A stretch of DNA of 64,000 nt, taken from HGM12998 sp900756495. Its GTDB lineage: Bacteria > Bacillota > Clostridia > Oscillospirales > Oscillospiraceae. Position 1 is the first letter of the stretch, and each line of letters begins with the position of its first letter. The notes under the pieces are model-generated. The model did not search any database. It was not told the origin of the DNA and was given only the letters and a program-made list of their open reading frames with translations. Positions 7,595 to 15,032 of the stretch are shown here, piece by piece. The DNA is taken from assembly GCA_958477305.1 (NCBI GenBank), contig CAUEFI010000002.1, positions 1 to 64,000 on the forward strand. The letters are read 5' to 3'. The translations under genes and the position numbers were made by a program.

Positions 7595-8043
7595 CAATCT
7601 CTCTCTTCACTTATTTTCTTCTGAAAGAGAAAATAAGACATGGCGGCCTCGTAGCCGTAGAAACCCAAGCCGCAGATCTGGCCCACACAGGCAGGGGCGG
7701 TAACGCTCCTGCGGCGGAACTCCTCCCGCTGGTGGACGTTGGAGATGTGGACCTCAATGCAGGGTACGTCCACCGCCTTCAACGCGTCCAGAATGGCGTA
7801 GCTGTAGTGGGTATAGGCTCCTGGGTTCATGACAATGGCGTCATATACCCCGTCGGCCCCATGGATAGCGTCGATGAGCGCCCCTTCGTGGTTGGACTGG
7901 ACGCATACGGCGCTGCTGCCGTGGGCGGCTGCAAAGTCGCTCAGGCGGGCGCACAGGGCCTCATAGCTGCTCTCGCCGTAAATGCCCGGCTCCCGCTTCC
8001 CCAGCAGGTTCAGATTGGGGCCGTTAAGAATCAGAAATTTCAA
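7594..8043 (-). CDS. aroQ: Type II 3-dehydroquinate dehydratase
   Basis: Catalyses reversible dehydration of 3-dehydroquinate to 3-dehydroshikimate, step 3 of the shikimate pathway. The 149-residue product is typical of the small dodecameric type II enzyme: LILNGPNLNLLGKREPGIYG with the catalytic Tyr on the flexible loop, QSNHEGALID, MNPGAYTHYSYAILDAL, and EVHISNVHQREEFRRRS with the catalytic His. The start is a TTG at 8043, chosen because of the GGAGGTG site just upstream and the family N-terminus; it overlaps the aroK stop by four bases (TTGA). Confidence 0.95.
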   Translation of the reverse strand: MKFLILNGPNLNLLGKREPGIYGESSYEALCARLSDFAAAHGSSAVCVQSNHEGALIDAIHGADGVYDAIVMNPGAYTHYSYAILDALKAVDVPCIEVHISNVHQREEFRRRSVTAPACVGQICGLGFYGYEAAMSYFLFQKKISEERD

Positions 8044-8534
8044 GGTAGCACCTCCAGAATTGCCCCCACCGTAGCCTCTGGCGAGGAGAAGTCGGTAATC
8101 ACGTAGTCGGCCCACTGCCGGTAAATGGGCTCCCGCTGGGCAAAGCGCTCCAGAAAAGCCTCCCGGCCGCCCTGGCCCAAGGGACGGCCCGCCATAGATA
8201 CGGCGTCGTAGATCTCACCAGGATCCCGGTTGAGCCAGAAGACAATGCCGCTGTACTTCAGGGAGGCAATGGAGTCCGGTCTGGTCGGCAGGCCGCCGCC
8301 GCAGGCAATGACCAGCTCCCGCTCCCGCGCCAGTTCCTCCGACACTCCCAATTCCCAATCCCGGAAGAACGCCTCCCCCTCTTTTGCAAAGATATCCGGG
8401 ATGGAACGCCCCAGCGCCTCCTCAATACGCTGATCCGTATCCACGAGGCGCCGCCCCGTCCGCCGGGCCAGCAGTCTGCCCACAGTCGACTTGCCGCAGC
8501 CCATCATACCAATCAGGACAATGTTCTGTTTCAC
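8040..8534 (-). CDS. aroK: Shikimate kinase
   Basis: Phosphorylates shikimate at O3 with ATP, step 5 of the pathway. The 164-residue protein has a P-loop GMMGCGKST (about residues 9-17), the DTDQRIE motif whose Asp binds Mg and shikimate, the shikimate-binding ACGGGLPTR and a lid region with REPIYRQWAD. Length fits the family (about 160-175). Its ATG overlaps the pheA stop by four bases and its stop overlaps the aroQ start, so translation is coupled through three genes. Confidence 0.95.
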   Translation of the reverse strand: MKQNIVLIGMMGCGKSTVGRLLARRTGRRLVDTDQRIEEALGRSIPDIFAKEGEAFFRDWELGVSEELARERELVIACGGGLPTRPDSIASLKYSGIVFWLNRDPGEIYDAVSMAGRPLGQGGREAFLERFAQREPIYRQWADYVITDFSSPEATVGAILEVLP

Positions 8535-9694
8535 GGCTCATACCCCTTGAAGTTGCCCAGCAGGCGGAACTCAGCGGAGAGCTGGGAGAGCTCGTGGAGA
8601 ACCCCCTCCATACCCGGGGCGGACAAATCCCCGGTAAACTCCAGAAAGAAGAGATACTCCCAGCTCCGCCCCGGAATAGGCCGGGACTCCAGCTTCATCA
8701 GATTGAGCCCCTGCACGGCAAATATCGTGAGAATCTCGTGGAGGGAACCGCTCTGGTGGGGCAGACGGAAAATTGCGCTGATCTTATTGCGCCCCTCCCG
8801 CAGCTCCATCTTGGGAGAGACCACCACAAAGCGGGTATAGTTCCAGTCGTTGTGGTTTACCCCTTCCTTTAAAATACGGAGGCCGTAGATTTCCGCCGCG
8901 CGGCGGGAGCAAATGGCGGCCGCCGTCCGGTCCCCGGTCTCCGCCACCTGCTTGGCCGACCCGGCGGTGTCCAGCGTGGGGATCCGCCGCCAGTCCCGGT
9001 GCTCATCCAGGAATTTCTCACTCTGCATCAGTCCCTGTTCGTGGGAATAGACCGTCTTGATGTCGTCCAGGCCCACGCCGGGCAGGGCCATAAGGCAGTG
9101 GTCCACCTTAACCTGCCACTCCCCCACCACGTAGTACTGGTACTGCCCCAGCAGGTCATAGACCTGCCGGATGGAGCCGGTGGAACTGTTTTCAATGGGA
9201 AGCATGGCATAGTCAGCCTCTCTCCGGTCCAGCGCGGCGAACACATCCCCAAACCAGGGCAGTCCCACGCTCTCCACCTCCGGGCCGAAGAATCCCACAG
9301 CGGCCTCCTCACTATACGCTCCAGGCTCCCCCTGATAGACCACCCGGGGGTGCTCCAGGGGCAACCGGGCTTCACGCAGGGCGGCGAGATAGGCCGCAAA
9401 GCCAGGATCCTCTTCGCCCTCCTGCACCAGGGTGCGCTGCTGGCGTCTGGAAATGGCCATGATGCTCTCGTAGAGGGCGGCCACGTCGGCCTTGCGGGCG
9501 GGGTCGTCGGTAAGGGCGATCTTGGCCGCGATGACCTGCCGCTCCCGTCCCGCGTCCAACACGGGAATCCCCCGCTCTTGCTTATAGCGGCCCACGTTGC
9601 CCGTGACCTCCATGCGCCGCAGGAAGAGCTGTACCAGCTCCCCGTCGATGGCATCGATTTCCCTGCGGTATTGCTCCAGTTCCGTCATGGTCAT
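8531..9694 (-). CDS. pheA: Bifunctional chorismate mutase / prephenate dehydratase (P-protein)
   Basis: Converts chorismate to prephenate and then to phenylpyruvate, the Phe branch. About residues 1-85 are an AroQ-type chorismate mutase (MTELEQYRREIDAIDGELVQLFLRR, split here across the first 27 residues). Then comes prephenate dehydratase (VVYQGEPGAYSEEAA; MLPIENSSTGSIRQVYDLL) and a C-terminal ACT domain with the Phe-binding ESRPIPGRSWEYLFF, so feedback inhibition by Phe is expected. An in-frame extension reaches 9853 but lies in a repeat-rich gap. Two close ATGs (9694, 9688) follow GGAGAAGGAG; the exact start is uncertain by two codons. It has a four-base overlap with aroK. Confidence 0.94.
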   Translation of the reverse strand: MTMTELEQYRREIDAIDGELVQLFLRRMEVTGNVGRYKQERGIPVLDAGRERQVIAAKIALTDDPARKADVAALYESIMAISRRQQRTLVQEGEEDPGFAAYLAALREARLPLEHPRVVYQGEPGAYSEEAAVGFFGPEVESVGLPWFGDVFAALDRREADYAMLPIENSSTGSIRQVYDLLGQYQYYVVGEWQVKVDHCLMALPGVGLDDIKTVYSHEQGLMQSEKFLDEHRDWRRIPTLDTAGSAKQVAETGDRTAAAICSRRAAEIYGLRILKEGVNHNDWNYTRFVVVSPKMELREGRNKISAIFRLPHQSGSLHEILTIFAVQGLNLMKLESRPIPGRSWEYLFFLEFTGDLSAPGMEGVLHELSQLSAEFRLLGNFKGYEP

Positions 9695-9831
9695 CTCTCC
9701 TTCTCCCTGTGTTTCCGCTCCGGGGACGGGCATTTTCCCCGCTGTCTGCGGCAAGGTTTTGGCCTCTGGCCAAAACACTTGGACGCCGCTTTTCGCGGCG
9801 GCTCGCTCCCGCTCGCGGACCGCCGCGACCC
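9695..9831 (-). repeat. Palindromic GC-rich intergenic repeat between aroC and pheA
   Basis: The only long gap inside the aro cluster besides aroF-aroB. On the minus strand it contains CGCGGCGG/CCGCCGCG around an 18-nt middle, a CGCCGC/GCGGCG hairpin, and a perfect GTTTTGGCC-AGA-GGCCAAAAC hairpin. No T-run follows. Stacked palindromes of this kind are typical of REP-like intergenic repeats or RNA-processing sites; other copies would lie outside this window, so the repeat status is inferred. Confidence 0.45.
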
Positions 9832-10875
9832 CTAGATCCCCATCAGCTGGCATGCCGCCAGCGCGGCGGCCGCCTCTATCACAGGCACTGCCCGGTGCAC
9901 GATACAGGGGTCGTGGCGGCCCTTAATCTCGATCTCTACTTCCTCGCCAGTGCGGAGATCCACGCTCTCCTGAGGCAGGGCGATAGAGGGTGTTGGGCGT
10001 ATGGTAACCTCGAAGACCACCGGCATTCCGTTGGTAATGCCGCCGTTGATCCCACCGGCGTGGTTGGTCCGGGTAACCACCTTTCCGTTCAACACCGCAA
10101 ATGGATCGTTTGCCTCGCTGCCCCGCATCATGGAGAGGGCCACTCCGGCGCCGAAGTCCACGCCTTTGACCGCAGGAACTGCAAAGAGGTATTGGGCAAA
10201 AATCCCCTCAGCATTGTATCCGAAGTCGGGAGCTCCCAGCCCGGCGGGAAGCCCGGTCACAGCGCACTCGATCGAGCCGCCGACACTATCTCCCTCGCGC
10301 TTGGCTTCCAGAATCGCGGCCTGCATCTCTCCGCCCTTTTCATCATCCAGGACCGGAAAGTCCTTCTCCGCCACGGCCCGCAGATCCTCCGCATCCTCCA
10401 GAATGGCGTCGGAGATGCCATAAATCGAGCTGATATGGGCCCCCACCCAAATGCCCTGCCCGGCCAGAATCTGTTTGGCTACCGCCCCCGCCGCCACTAA
10501 CGGCGCGGTGAGGCGGCCGGAGAAGTGGCCGCCCCCCCGGTAGTCCAGATGGCCATGGCTCTGGATAAATCCTGCATAGTCCCCGTGGCTGGGCCGGGGC
10601 GTATAGCGGATGGCCTCATAATCGGAGGAGTGCTGGTCCCCGTTGGCGATGAGCAAGGTCAGGGGGGTACCGGTTGCCTTCCCCTCAAAGAGGCCGGAAA
10701 GCACCTGCACCTGATCGGCCTCCTTCCGGGCCGTAGACAGAGCGTTCCTTCCTGTTGCCCGGCGGGAGAGCTCCTTCTGCATGAAGTCTAGATCCAGCTT
10801 CAAGCCAGCGGGCACCCCCTCCAGCGTGACGCCGATGGCTGGCCCGTGGGACTCTCCGAAAATGGTATGTCTCAT
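9832..10875 (-). CDS. aroC: Chorismate synthase
   Basis: Catalyses the FMN-dependent anti-elimination of phosphate from EPSP to give chorismate, the last shared step. The 347-residue product contains all signature blocks: FGESHGPAIG at residues 6-15, RPSHGDYAG, HLDYRGGGHFSGR and RTNHAGGINGGITNG near the C-terminus, with GRHDPCIVHRAVPV after it. The N-terminus is about ten residues shorter than in many homologues because the ATG overlaps the aroA stop (ATGA). This could mean a real short start or a missed non-ATG start, but no better ribosome binding site is visible. Confidence 0.96.
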   Translation of the reverse strand: MRHTIFGESHGPAIGVTLEGVPAGLKLDLDFMQKELSRRATGRNALSTARKEADQVQVLSGLFEGKATGTPLTLLIANGDQHSSDYEAIRYTPRPSHGDYAGFIQSHGHLDYRGGGHFSGRLTAPLVAAGAVAKQILAGQGIWVGAHISSIYGISDAILEDAEDLRAVAEKDFPVLDDEKGGEMQAAILEAKREGDSVGGSIECAVTGLPAGLGAPDFGYNAEGIFAQYLFAVPAVKGVDFGAGVALSMMRGSEANDPFAVLNGKVVTRTNHAGGINGGITNGMPVVFEVTIRPTPSIALPQESVDLRTGEEVEIEIKGRHDPCIVHRAVPVIEAAAALAACQLMGI

Positions 10876-12053
10876 AGCTTCTCCTCCCGGCGTATCATTC
10901 CGCCCAGCTTTTCATAGTCCTCCCAGAACGCCGGGTAGGACTTGGCCACACACTCGGCGCCCGTGATGGTCACCGGAGCGGCACATCGGGTGGCCGCCAC
11001 GGCGGCCATCATGGCGATCCGGTGGTCGTTGTGGCCACTCACTGTCACGCCGCCCCTCAGGCCGTCCTTTCCCCGGATGATCAAGCTGTCCGCTCCCTCG
11101 GTTACGTTGGCCCCCAGAGCGGTCAGCACCTCTGCCACTGCGGCGAGCCGATCACTCTCCTTGATGCGCAGCCGGGCAGCATTGATGAGTGATGTGGTCC
11201 CCTCCCGCAAAGCGGCCCAGGCCGCCAGAGGGGGCACCAGATCGGGACAGTCGGACACGTCCAGCGTCACGTCGCCAGACTGCTCCAGCCCGGATTTCCA
11301 GGTGCCGATAATCCGATCCCCCTGGGCGGAATTGAGATTCATCCCCGCCACCGATACGGCGTTTCCTATCCCGGTGGCGGCGTACCAGAAGCCAGCCTGG
11401 GACCAGTCGGCCTCCACCGTCCAGTCCCCGGCTGTATAGGTCTGAGGACCGGTGACAGAGAACCCATCCTCCCCGCCGGGGCCGGTCACCGCCACTCCGG
11501 CGCTGTCCAGGGCCTCCAGCGTCATGGCGAGGTAGCTCCAGCTCTCCAGAGCGGTGGTGGGGACAATCCGAGAGGTTCCAGCCACCAGAGGCAGGGCGTA
11601 GAGCAGGCCGGTAAAGAACTGGCTGGATATGTTTCCCGGCAGGCGGTACTCCCCCGGCGTCAGGGTTCCCCGCACAGTGAGCACTCCATCCCCCTGCTCA
11701 TAAAAAATTCCCTTCTCGTCAAAAAGATCAAAATAGGGCTTTTGGGGCCGCTCCATGAGCCGCCCCCGGCCGGTGAACCGCCCGCCTCCCCGCAGAACCA
11801 GGGCCACCGGAATCAAAAAACGCAGGGTGGAGCCCGACTCCCCGCAGTCCAGCAGGGGCAGTTCCTCCCCCGGCGTGCGCAGAGCGGCCATGCACCGCCT
11901 TGTGGCCTCGATGTCCTGAGAGAGGGCCAGATTGGCGATGGAACCTCCGCCTCCCGCCAGCTCGTTGGCGATGATCAGCCGGTGGGCCTGGGACTTTGAG
12001 GGTGGCGGGGTGATGGTTCCTTTGAGCTGCGTTGGAGTAATGGTAACGTTCAT
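10872..12053 (-). CDS. aroA: 3-phosphoshikimate 1-carboxyvinyltransferase (EPSP synthase)
   Basis: Transfers the enolpyruvyl group of PEP to shikimate-3-phosphate. The 393-residue product carries PPPSKSQAHRLIIAN at the N-terminus (substrate Lys/Ser), LDCGESGSTLRFLIP (PEP site), PGNISSQFFTGLLYALPL and, near the end, LRIKESDRLAAVAEVL and GHNDHRIAMMAAVAA. The length is somewhat shorter than E. coli AroA (427) but within the range. It starts 15 nt after aroB with an AGGAGAGG site, and overlaps aroC by four bases. Confidence 0.96.
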   Translation of the reverse strand: MNVTITPTQLKGTITPPPSKSQAHRLIIANELAGGGGSIANLALSQDIEATRRCMAALRTPGEELPLLDCGESGSTLRFLIPVALVLRGGGRFTGRGRLMERPQKPYFDLFDEKGIFYEQGDGVLTVRGTLTPGEYRLPGNISSQFFTGLLYALPLVAGTSRIVPTTALESWSYLAMTLEALDSAGVAVTGPGGEDGFSVTGPQTYTAGDWTVEADWSQAGFWYAATGIGNAVSVAGMNLNSAQGDRIIGTWKSGLEQSGDVTLDVSDCPDLVPPLAAWAALREGTTSLINAARLRIKESDRLAAVAEVLTALGANVTEGADSLIIRGKDGLRGGVTVSGHNDHRIAMMAAVAATRCAAPVTITGAECVAKSYPAFWEDYEKLGGMIRREEKL

Positions 12054-12068
12054 ATGCTCGCCTCTCCT

Positions 12069-13130
12069 TTACAGCAGCGCCAGCAGCTCGGCCTTGGGCA
12101 TCTTCCGGGCCGCGGCGCGGCCTATCTCCTCCAGCAGGATAACCGAGATGTCCCGCCCAGCCCCCTTCTTATCCAGCCCCACGGCGGCGGCATACTCTTC
12201 CGCCGTGCAGGGGATCTCCAGCGGCAGGCCGAAGCAGCCCAGCAGTACGCCGATGCGCTCCGCCGTCCCCTCCGGGGTCACGCCCAGCGCTGTCCCCAGC
12301 CGGGCAGCCTTTATCATCCCGGCGGCCACCGCCTGGCCGTGGGTCCAGGTCTCATAGCGCCCCGCCAGCTCGTAGGCGTGGCCCAGGGTGTGGCCGAAGT
12401 TGAGGAGCATCCGTGCGCCGGTGTCCCGTTCGTCCTCCAGCACCACCCTTCTCTTTAAGTCGCAGCAGGTATACAGTACGTGTTCAATCTCGGCCATCAC
12501 CTGGTCCCGTGAGGGCCGCTGCTCCAGGAAGGAATAGAAGTCCGCGTCGAAAATGCAGCCGTACTTGATTACCTCTGCCATGCCGTCGGAGAAGGCATGG
12601 TCCTCCAGGGTCCCCAGCACAGAGGGGTCCATGAGTACCAGCCTGGGCTGCCAGAAGGCACCCGCCAGATTCTTGCCCGCCTTCAGATCCACCGCCACCT
12701 TGCCCCCTACGGAGGAGTCCACCTGGGCCAGGAGGGTGGTGGGAATCTGGACGAAATCCACCCCACGCAGGATGGTGGCGGCGGCGAAGCCCGCCAGATC
12801 CCCCACCACGCCGCCGCCCAGGGCGACCACGGCGTCGGTACGGGTGAGACCGAAGTCCATGAAAGCGTTGTAGAGCCGCTCCAGCATGGGTACCGTCTTG
12901 GAGCCCTCGCCGGCGGGGACGGGAATCAGCGCGGCCTGATATCCGGCCGCCTCCATGCTCTTCACCAGGCGCTCTCCATACAAGGGCCCCACGGTGGAGT
13001 CGGTGACCACCGCCAGCCGCTCCGCCTTAGGCAGCACTGCCCGGCAGCGCTCCCCAGCCTCGTTCAGCAGGCCGCGCCCAATGTGTATGTCGTATGCCCG
13101 GCCGGGCAGGTCTACGGTCAGCGTTTTCAT
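12069..13130 (-). CDS. aroB: 3-dehydroquinate synthase
   Basis: Converts DAHP to 3-dehydroquinate with NAD and a divalent metal, step 2 of the pathway. The 353-residue product has PAGEGSKTVPMLERLY, the NAD-binding ALGGGVVGDLAGFAAA, the QIPTTLLAQVDSSVGGK block, and the metal ligands in LLNFGHTLGHAYEL and HGQAVAAGM. Full family length. It follows aroF after a 111-nt gap without a visible terminator or promoter, so it probably stays on the same transcript. Confidence 0.97.
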   Translation of the reverse strand: MKTLTVDLPGRAYDIHIGRGLLNEAGERCRAVLPKAERLAVVTDSTVGPLYGERLVKSMEAAGYQAALIPVPAGEGSKTVPMLERLYNAFMDFGLTRTDAVVALGGGVVGDLAGFAAATILRGVDFVQIPTTLLAQVDSSVGGKVAVDLKAGKNLAGAFWQPRLVLMDPSVLGTLEDHAFSDGMAEVIKYGCIFDADFYSFLEQRPSRDQVMAEIEHVLYTCCDLKRRVVLEDERDTGARMLLNFGHTLGHAYELAGRYETWTHGQAVAAGMIKAARLGTALGVTPEGTAERIGVLLGCFGLPLEIPCTAEEYAAAVGLDKKGAGRDISVILLEEIGRAAARKMPKAELLALL

Positions 13131-13241
13131 GGAATGCTCCTTTCCAGGGCGGGCGGGGCGCCCCCAGACGAATGATTCAAGCGGATGTGACCGGCGCTGC
13201 CGCGCCTCCGCTTCATGCAGCGGCGTCTCAATGCTGGACGT

Positions 13242-14261
13242 TTATTTTATCAGCTTCTTCCCCATCAGGTCAACCATTGTCCCTACCTTGCCCATCAGGG
13301 CGTCAAAGTTTTCAGGCGTGAGGGACTGCTGTCCATCGCACTTGGCATGGGGAGGATCGTTGTGGACCTCGATGATAAGGCCGTCGGCTCCGGCAGCGAT
13401 GGCAGCCATAGTCAGAGGCTCCACCATCCAGTACATCCCGGCGGAGTGGGAGGGGTCCACAATGACAGGCAGGTGGCTCATACGCTTGATAGCAGGGATG
13501 GCGGACACATCCAGAGTGTTGCGGGTGTAAGTCTCAAAGGTGCGGATTCCCCGCTCGCAGAGGATGACGTTCTCATTGCCCCCCGCCATGATATACTCGG
13601 CGGACATGATCCACTCCTCATAGCTGTTGGAGAGGCCCCGCTTGAGGAGGACGGGCTTGCTCATACGCCCCACCTCTTTGAGCAGGTCGAAATTCTGCAT
13701 ATTCCGCGCCCCGATCTGAACCAGATCCACCTTCTCCTCAAAGGCGTCCACATACCGGGGAGCCATGATCTCAGAGACGATGGGCAGTCCTGTAACCGCC
13801 TTGGCCTCCAGCAGCAGGTCCAGTCCCTCCAGGCCCATGCCCTGAAACGAGTAAGGGGAGGTCCGGGGCTTAAAAGCTCCGCCTCGCAGGAGGGCGGCCC
13901 CGGATCGCTTTACGTCTTCGGCCACCTCGATGATCTGAGCCTCGGACTCCACTGAGCAGGGTCCGGCAATCACCGAGAAACTGCCCCCGCCGATCTCGGC
14001 GTTCCCTACACGTACCACAGTGTCCTCGGGGTGGAACTTGCGGTTGGCCTTCTTGTAGGGCTCCTGAACCCGCATCACCCGCTCCACGTGGGGGTTAATG
14101 GAGATCTTGTCCATGTCCACAGCAGTGGTGTCCCCTACCAATCCCAGAATGGTGCATCCCACGCCGTTGGTCACGCCCACATCCAGGTCCATCTCTTTAA
14201 ACTTGGCCACTAGGCTGTCGATATCCTCTCTTTTTGTGCCGGGTTTCATGACGACTACCAT
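13242..14261 (-). CDS. aroF: 3-deoxy-7-phosphoheptulonate synthase (DAHP synthase, AroF type)
   Basis: Condenses PEP and erythrose-4-phosphate, the first committed step of aromatic biosynthesis. The 339-residue product begins MVVVMKPGTKREDIDSLV, the ferredoxin-like N-terminal regulatory domain known from type I-beta enzymes, followed by the barrel with SVIAGPCSVESEAQI, LLRGGAFKPRTSPYSFQG, IGARNMQNFDLL, LLKRGLSNSYEEW and PVIVDPSHSAG. The ATG at 14261 has an AAAGGATG site; an in-frame TTG at 14282 lies in the attenuator terminator tail and is less likely. First structural gene of the operon, directly behind the attenuator. Confidence 0.96.
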   Translation of the reverse strand: MVVVMKPGTKREDIDSLVAKFKEMDLDVGVTNGVGCTILGLVGDTTAVDMDKISINPHVERVMRVQEPYKKANRKFHPEDTVVRVGNAEIGGGSFSVIAGPCSVESEAQIIEVAEDVKRSGAALLRGGAFKPRTSPYSFQGMGLEGLDLLLEAKAVTGLPIVSEIMAPRYVDAFEEKVDLVQIGARNMQNFDLLKEVGRMSKPVLLKRGLSNSYEEWIMSAEYIMAGGNENVILCERGIRTFETYTRNTLDVSAIPAIKRMSHLPVIVDPSHSAGMYWMVEPLTMAAIAAGADGLIIEVHNDPPHAKCDGQQSLTPENFDALMGKVGTMVDLMGKKLIK

Positions 14262-14284
14262 TCGTATAACATCCTTTCTCAACT

Positions 14285-14324
14285 ACAATAAAAGAGCGCC
14301 CATTGATGAAATCAATGAGCGCTC
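14285..14324 (-). terminator. Attenuator terminator upstream of aroF
   Basis: On the minus strand a 14-bp stem (GAGCGCTCATTGAT paired with ATCAATGGGCGCTC, one T-G pair, loop TTC) is followed by TTTTATT. It sits between the leader peptide gene and aroF, where an intrinsic terminator can only act as an attenuator. Its left arm can alternatively pair with 14380-14369. Confidence 0.88.
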
Positions 14325-14368
14325 CTCAAACTTACCAGCGGAGATACAGAGGACCTGATACGATCCCT

Positions 14369-14380
14369 CTCATTCATTTC
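14369..14380 (-). promoter_or_regulatory. Antiterminator arm at the leader-peptide stop codon
   Basis: The minus-strand segment GAAATGAATGAG begins with the second base of the leader-peptide stop codon and can pair with CTCATTGATTTC of the terminator left arm and loop, 11 of 12 positions matching. A ribosome at the stop codon would cover it and allow termination; a ribosome stalled at upstream aromatic codons would leave it free for antitermination. Confidence 0.75.
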
Positions 14381-14480
14381 ACCCTTTGCTTTTTCCCAAC
14401 GCAAAATAGCCGGCGCCCGTAAATCGAGCCCAGCCAAAGGAAAACGCAAAGGATGCAGTTGTGAGGGCGGATCGGTTCAT
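14379..14480 (-). CDS. Aromatic-residue-rich leader peptide of the shikimate operon (33 aa)
   Basis: A short frame with ATG at 14480-14478, preceded by GAGGTG five bases upstream, ends with TGA at 14381-14379. The peptide starts MNRSALTTAS and has Phe at positions 11, 13, 15, 20 and 26, Trp at 17 and Tyr at 25: seven aromatic residues in 33, clustered in the second and last third. It lies between the promoter and the terminator in front of aroF. By analogy with pheL/trpL-type leaders, its translation would report charging of Phe-, Tyr- and Trp-tRNA. The product itself probably has no function after synthesis. The frame is too short for routine gene callers. Confidence 0.88.
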   Translation of the reverse strand: MNRSALTTASFAFSFGWARFTGAGYFALGKSKG

Positions 14481-14510
14481 AGGTGCACCTCACGTCAAAT
14501 GTTTGGTGAC

Positions 14511-14539
14511 ATTATAAACCCGCCTTTTCAAAAAATCAA
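14511..14539 (-). promoter_or_regulatory. Sigma-A promoter of the shikimate operon
   Basis: Minus strand TTGATT at 14539-14534, 17-bp spacer, perfect TATAAT at 14516-14511. Expected start near 14503, giving a leader RNA of about 240 nt before aroF. Confidence 0.8.
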
Positions 14540-14618
14540 CCGTCAATTTGTTCAACCTTTTTTGCGGGGTTAGGCTTCCCTTATGTCGGTCAGGCCTAAC
14601 AGAATGAATATCCAACCT

Positions 14619-14924
14619 TCAGTTTCCACTCAGTGTCCGTAGTATTTCTTCTGGGTCTAGGCCCCCCTTTTTTAATTCATCTTCATAGAGTTCAGCAATG
14701 ACTTTCATTTTCTTTTTAGCTCTGTCTTGCACTGCATAATAATGGCATTGCAACAAAACCAGGGTAATTTCCTCAAAGCCAATGTTAGTAAGTGCTTCTC
14801 CTAATCGCATAAATTCTTGCTCACTAATAGGAGATTTGCCTGTTCCGCAGATAGTACACCAGTCTTCATAGTTATTGATTATCCAGTTTTGAAGTCTAAG
14901 CGTTCTTTTACTGCCCTTTTTCAT
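14619..14924 (-). CDS. Small hypothetical protein divergent from an XRE regulator
   Basis: The 101-residue, mostly helical and charged product is not recognised. It begins MKKGSKRTLRLQNWIINNYEDWC, has a CTIC pair near residues 23-26 and a Lys-rich middle (RAKKKMKVIAELYEDELKKGG). No signal peptide or membrane segment. The ATG has a strong AAGGAGGG site. Base composition is clearly more AT-rich than the neighbouring aro and proS genes, suggesting acquisition. It is divergent from the XRE gene at 15033 and its promoter lies next to a putative operator, so it is probably controlled by that regulator. A toxin/antitoxin-like or immunity role is possible but nothing in the sequence proves it. Confidence 0.7.
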   Translation of the reverse strand: MKKGSKRTLRLQNWIINNYEDWCTICGTGKSPISEQEFMRLGEALTNIGFEEITLVLLQCHYYAVQDRAKKKMKVIAELYEDELKKGGLDPEEILRTLSGN

Positions 14925-14939
14925 TGTTAGCCCTCCTTA

Positions 14940-15010
14940 TGTGGTATTTCACACAATTATACAGGATAATTTTACTATAATCAACTATAAAGTGTGTGGT
15001 TTTTCACACA
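14940..15010. promoter_or_regulatory. Divergent promoter region with two copies of a 16-bp operator-like site
   Basis: TGTGGTATTTCACACA (14940-14955) and TGTGGTTTTTCACACA (14995-15010) differ at one position and lie 55 bp apart; each contains a TGTG/CACA inverted pair. Between them the minus promoter TTGATT (14984-14979)-17-TATAAT (14961-14956) has its -35 box overlapping a plus-strand TATAAT (14976-14981). Each operator sits just beyond a start point. The XRE protein at 15033 is the obvious candidate ligand. Confidence 0.7.
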
Positions 15011-15032
15011 TTCCAGTTGAGGAGGGGTATCC

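Noticed and set aside
9695..9853. PheA extended upstream to 9853
   Set aside because: The extra 53 codons come from palindromic GC-rich repeat sequence and the chorismate mutase domain starts at 9688-9694 with a good ribosome binding site.
14285..14520. T-box riboswitch upstream of aroF
   Set aside because: The leader has a terminator but no T-box sequence (AGGGTGG-type) or typical specifier stem was found, while an aromatic-rich leader peptide is present, so attenuation by a ribosome explains it better.
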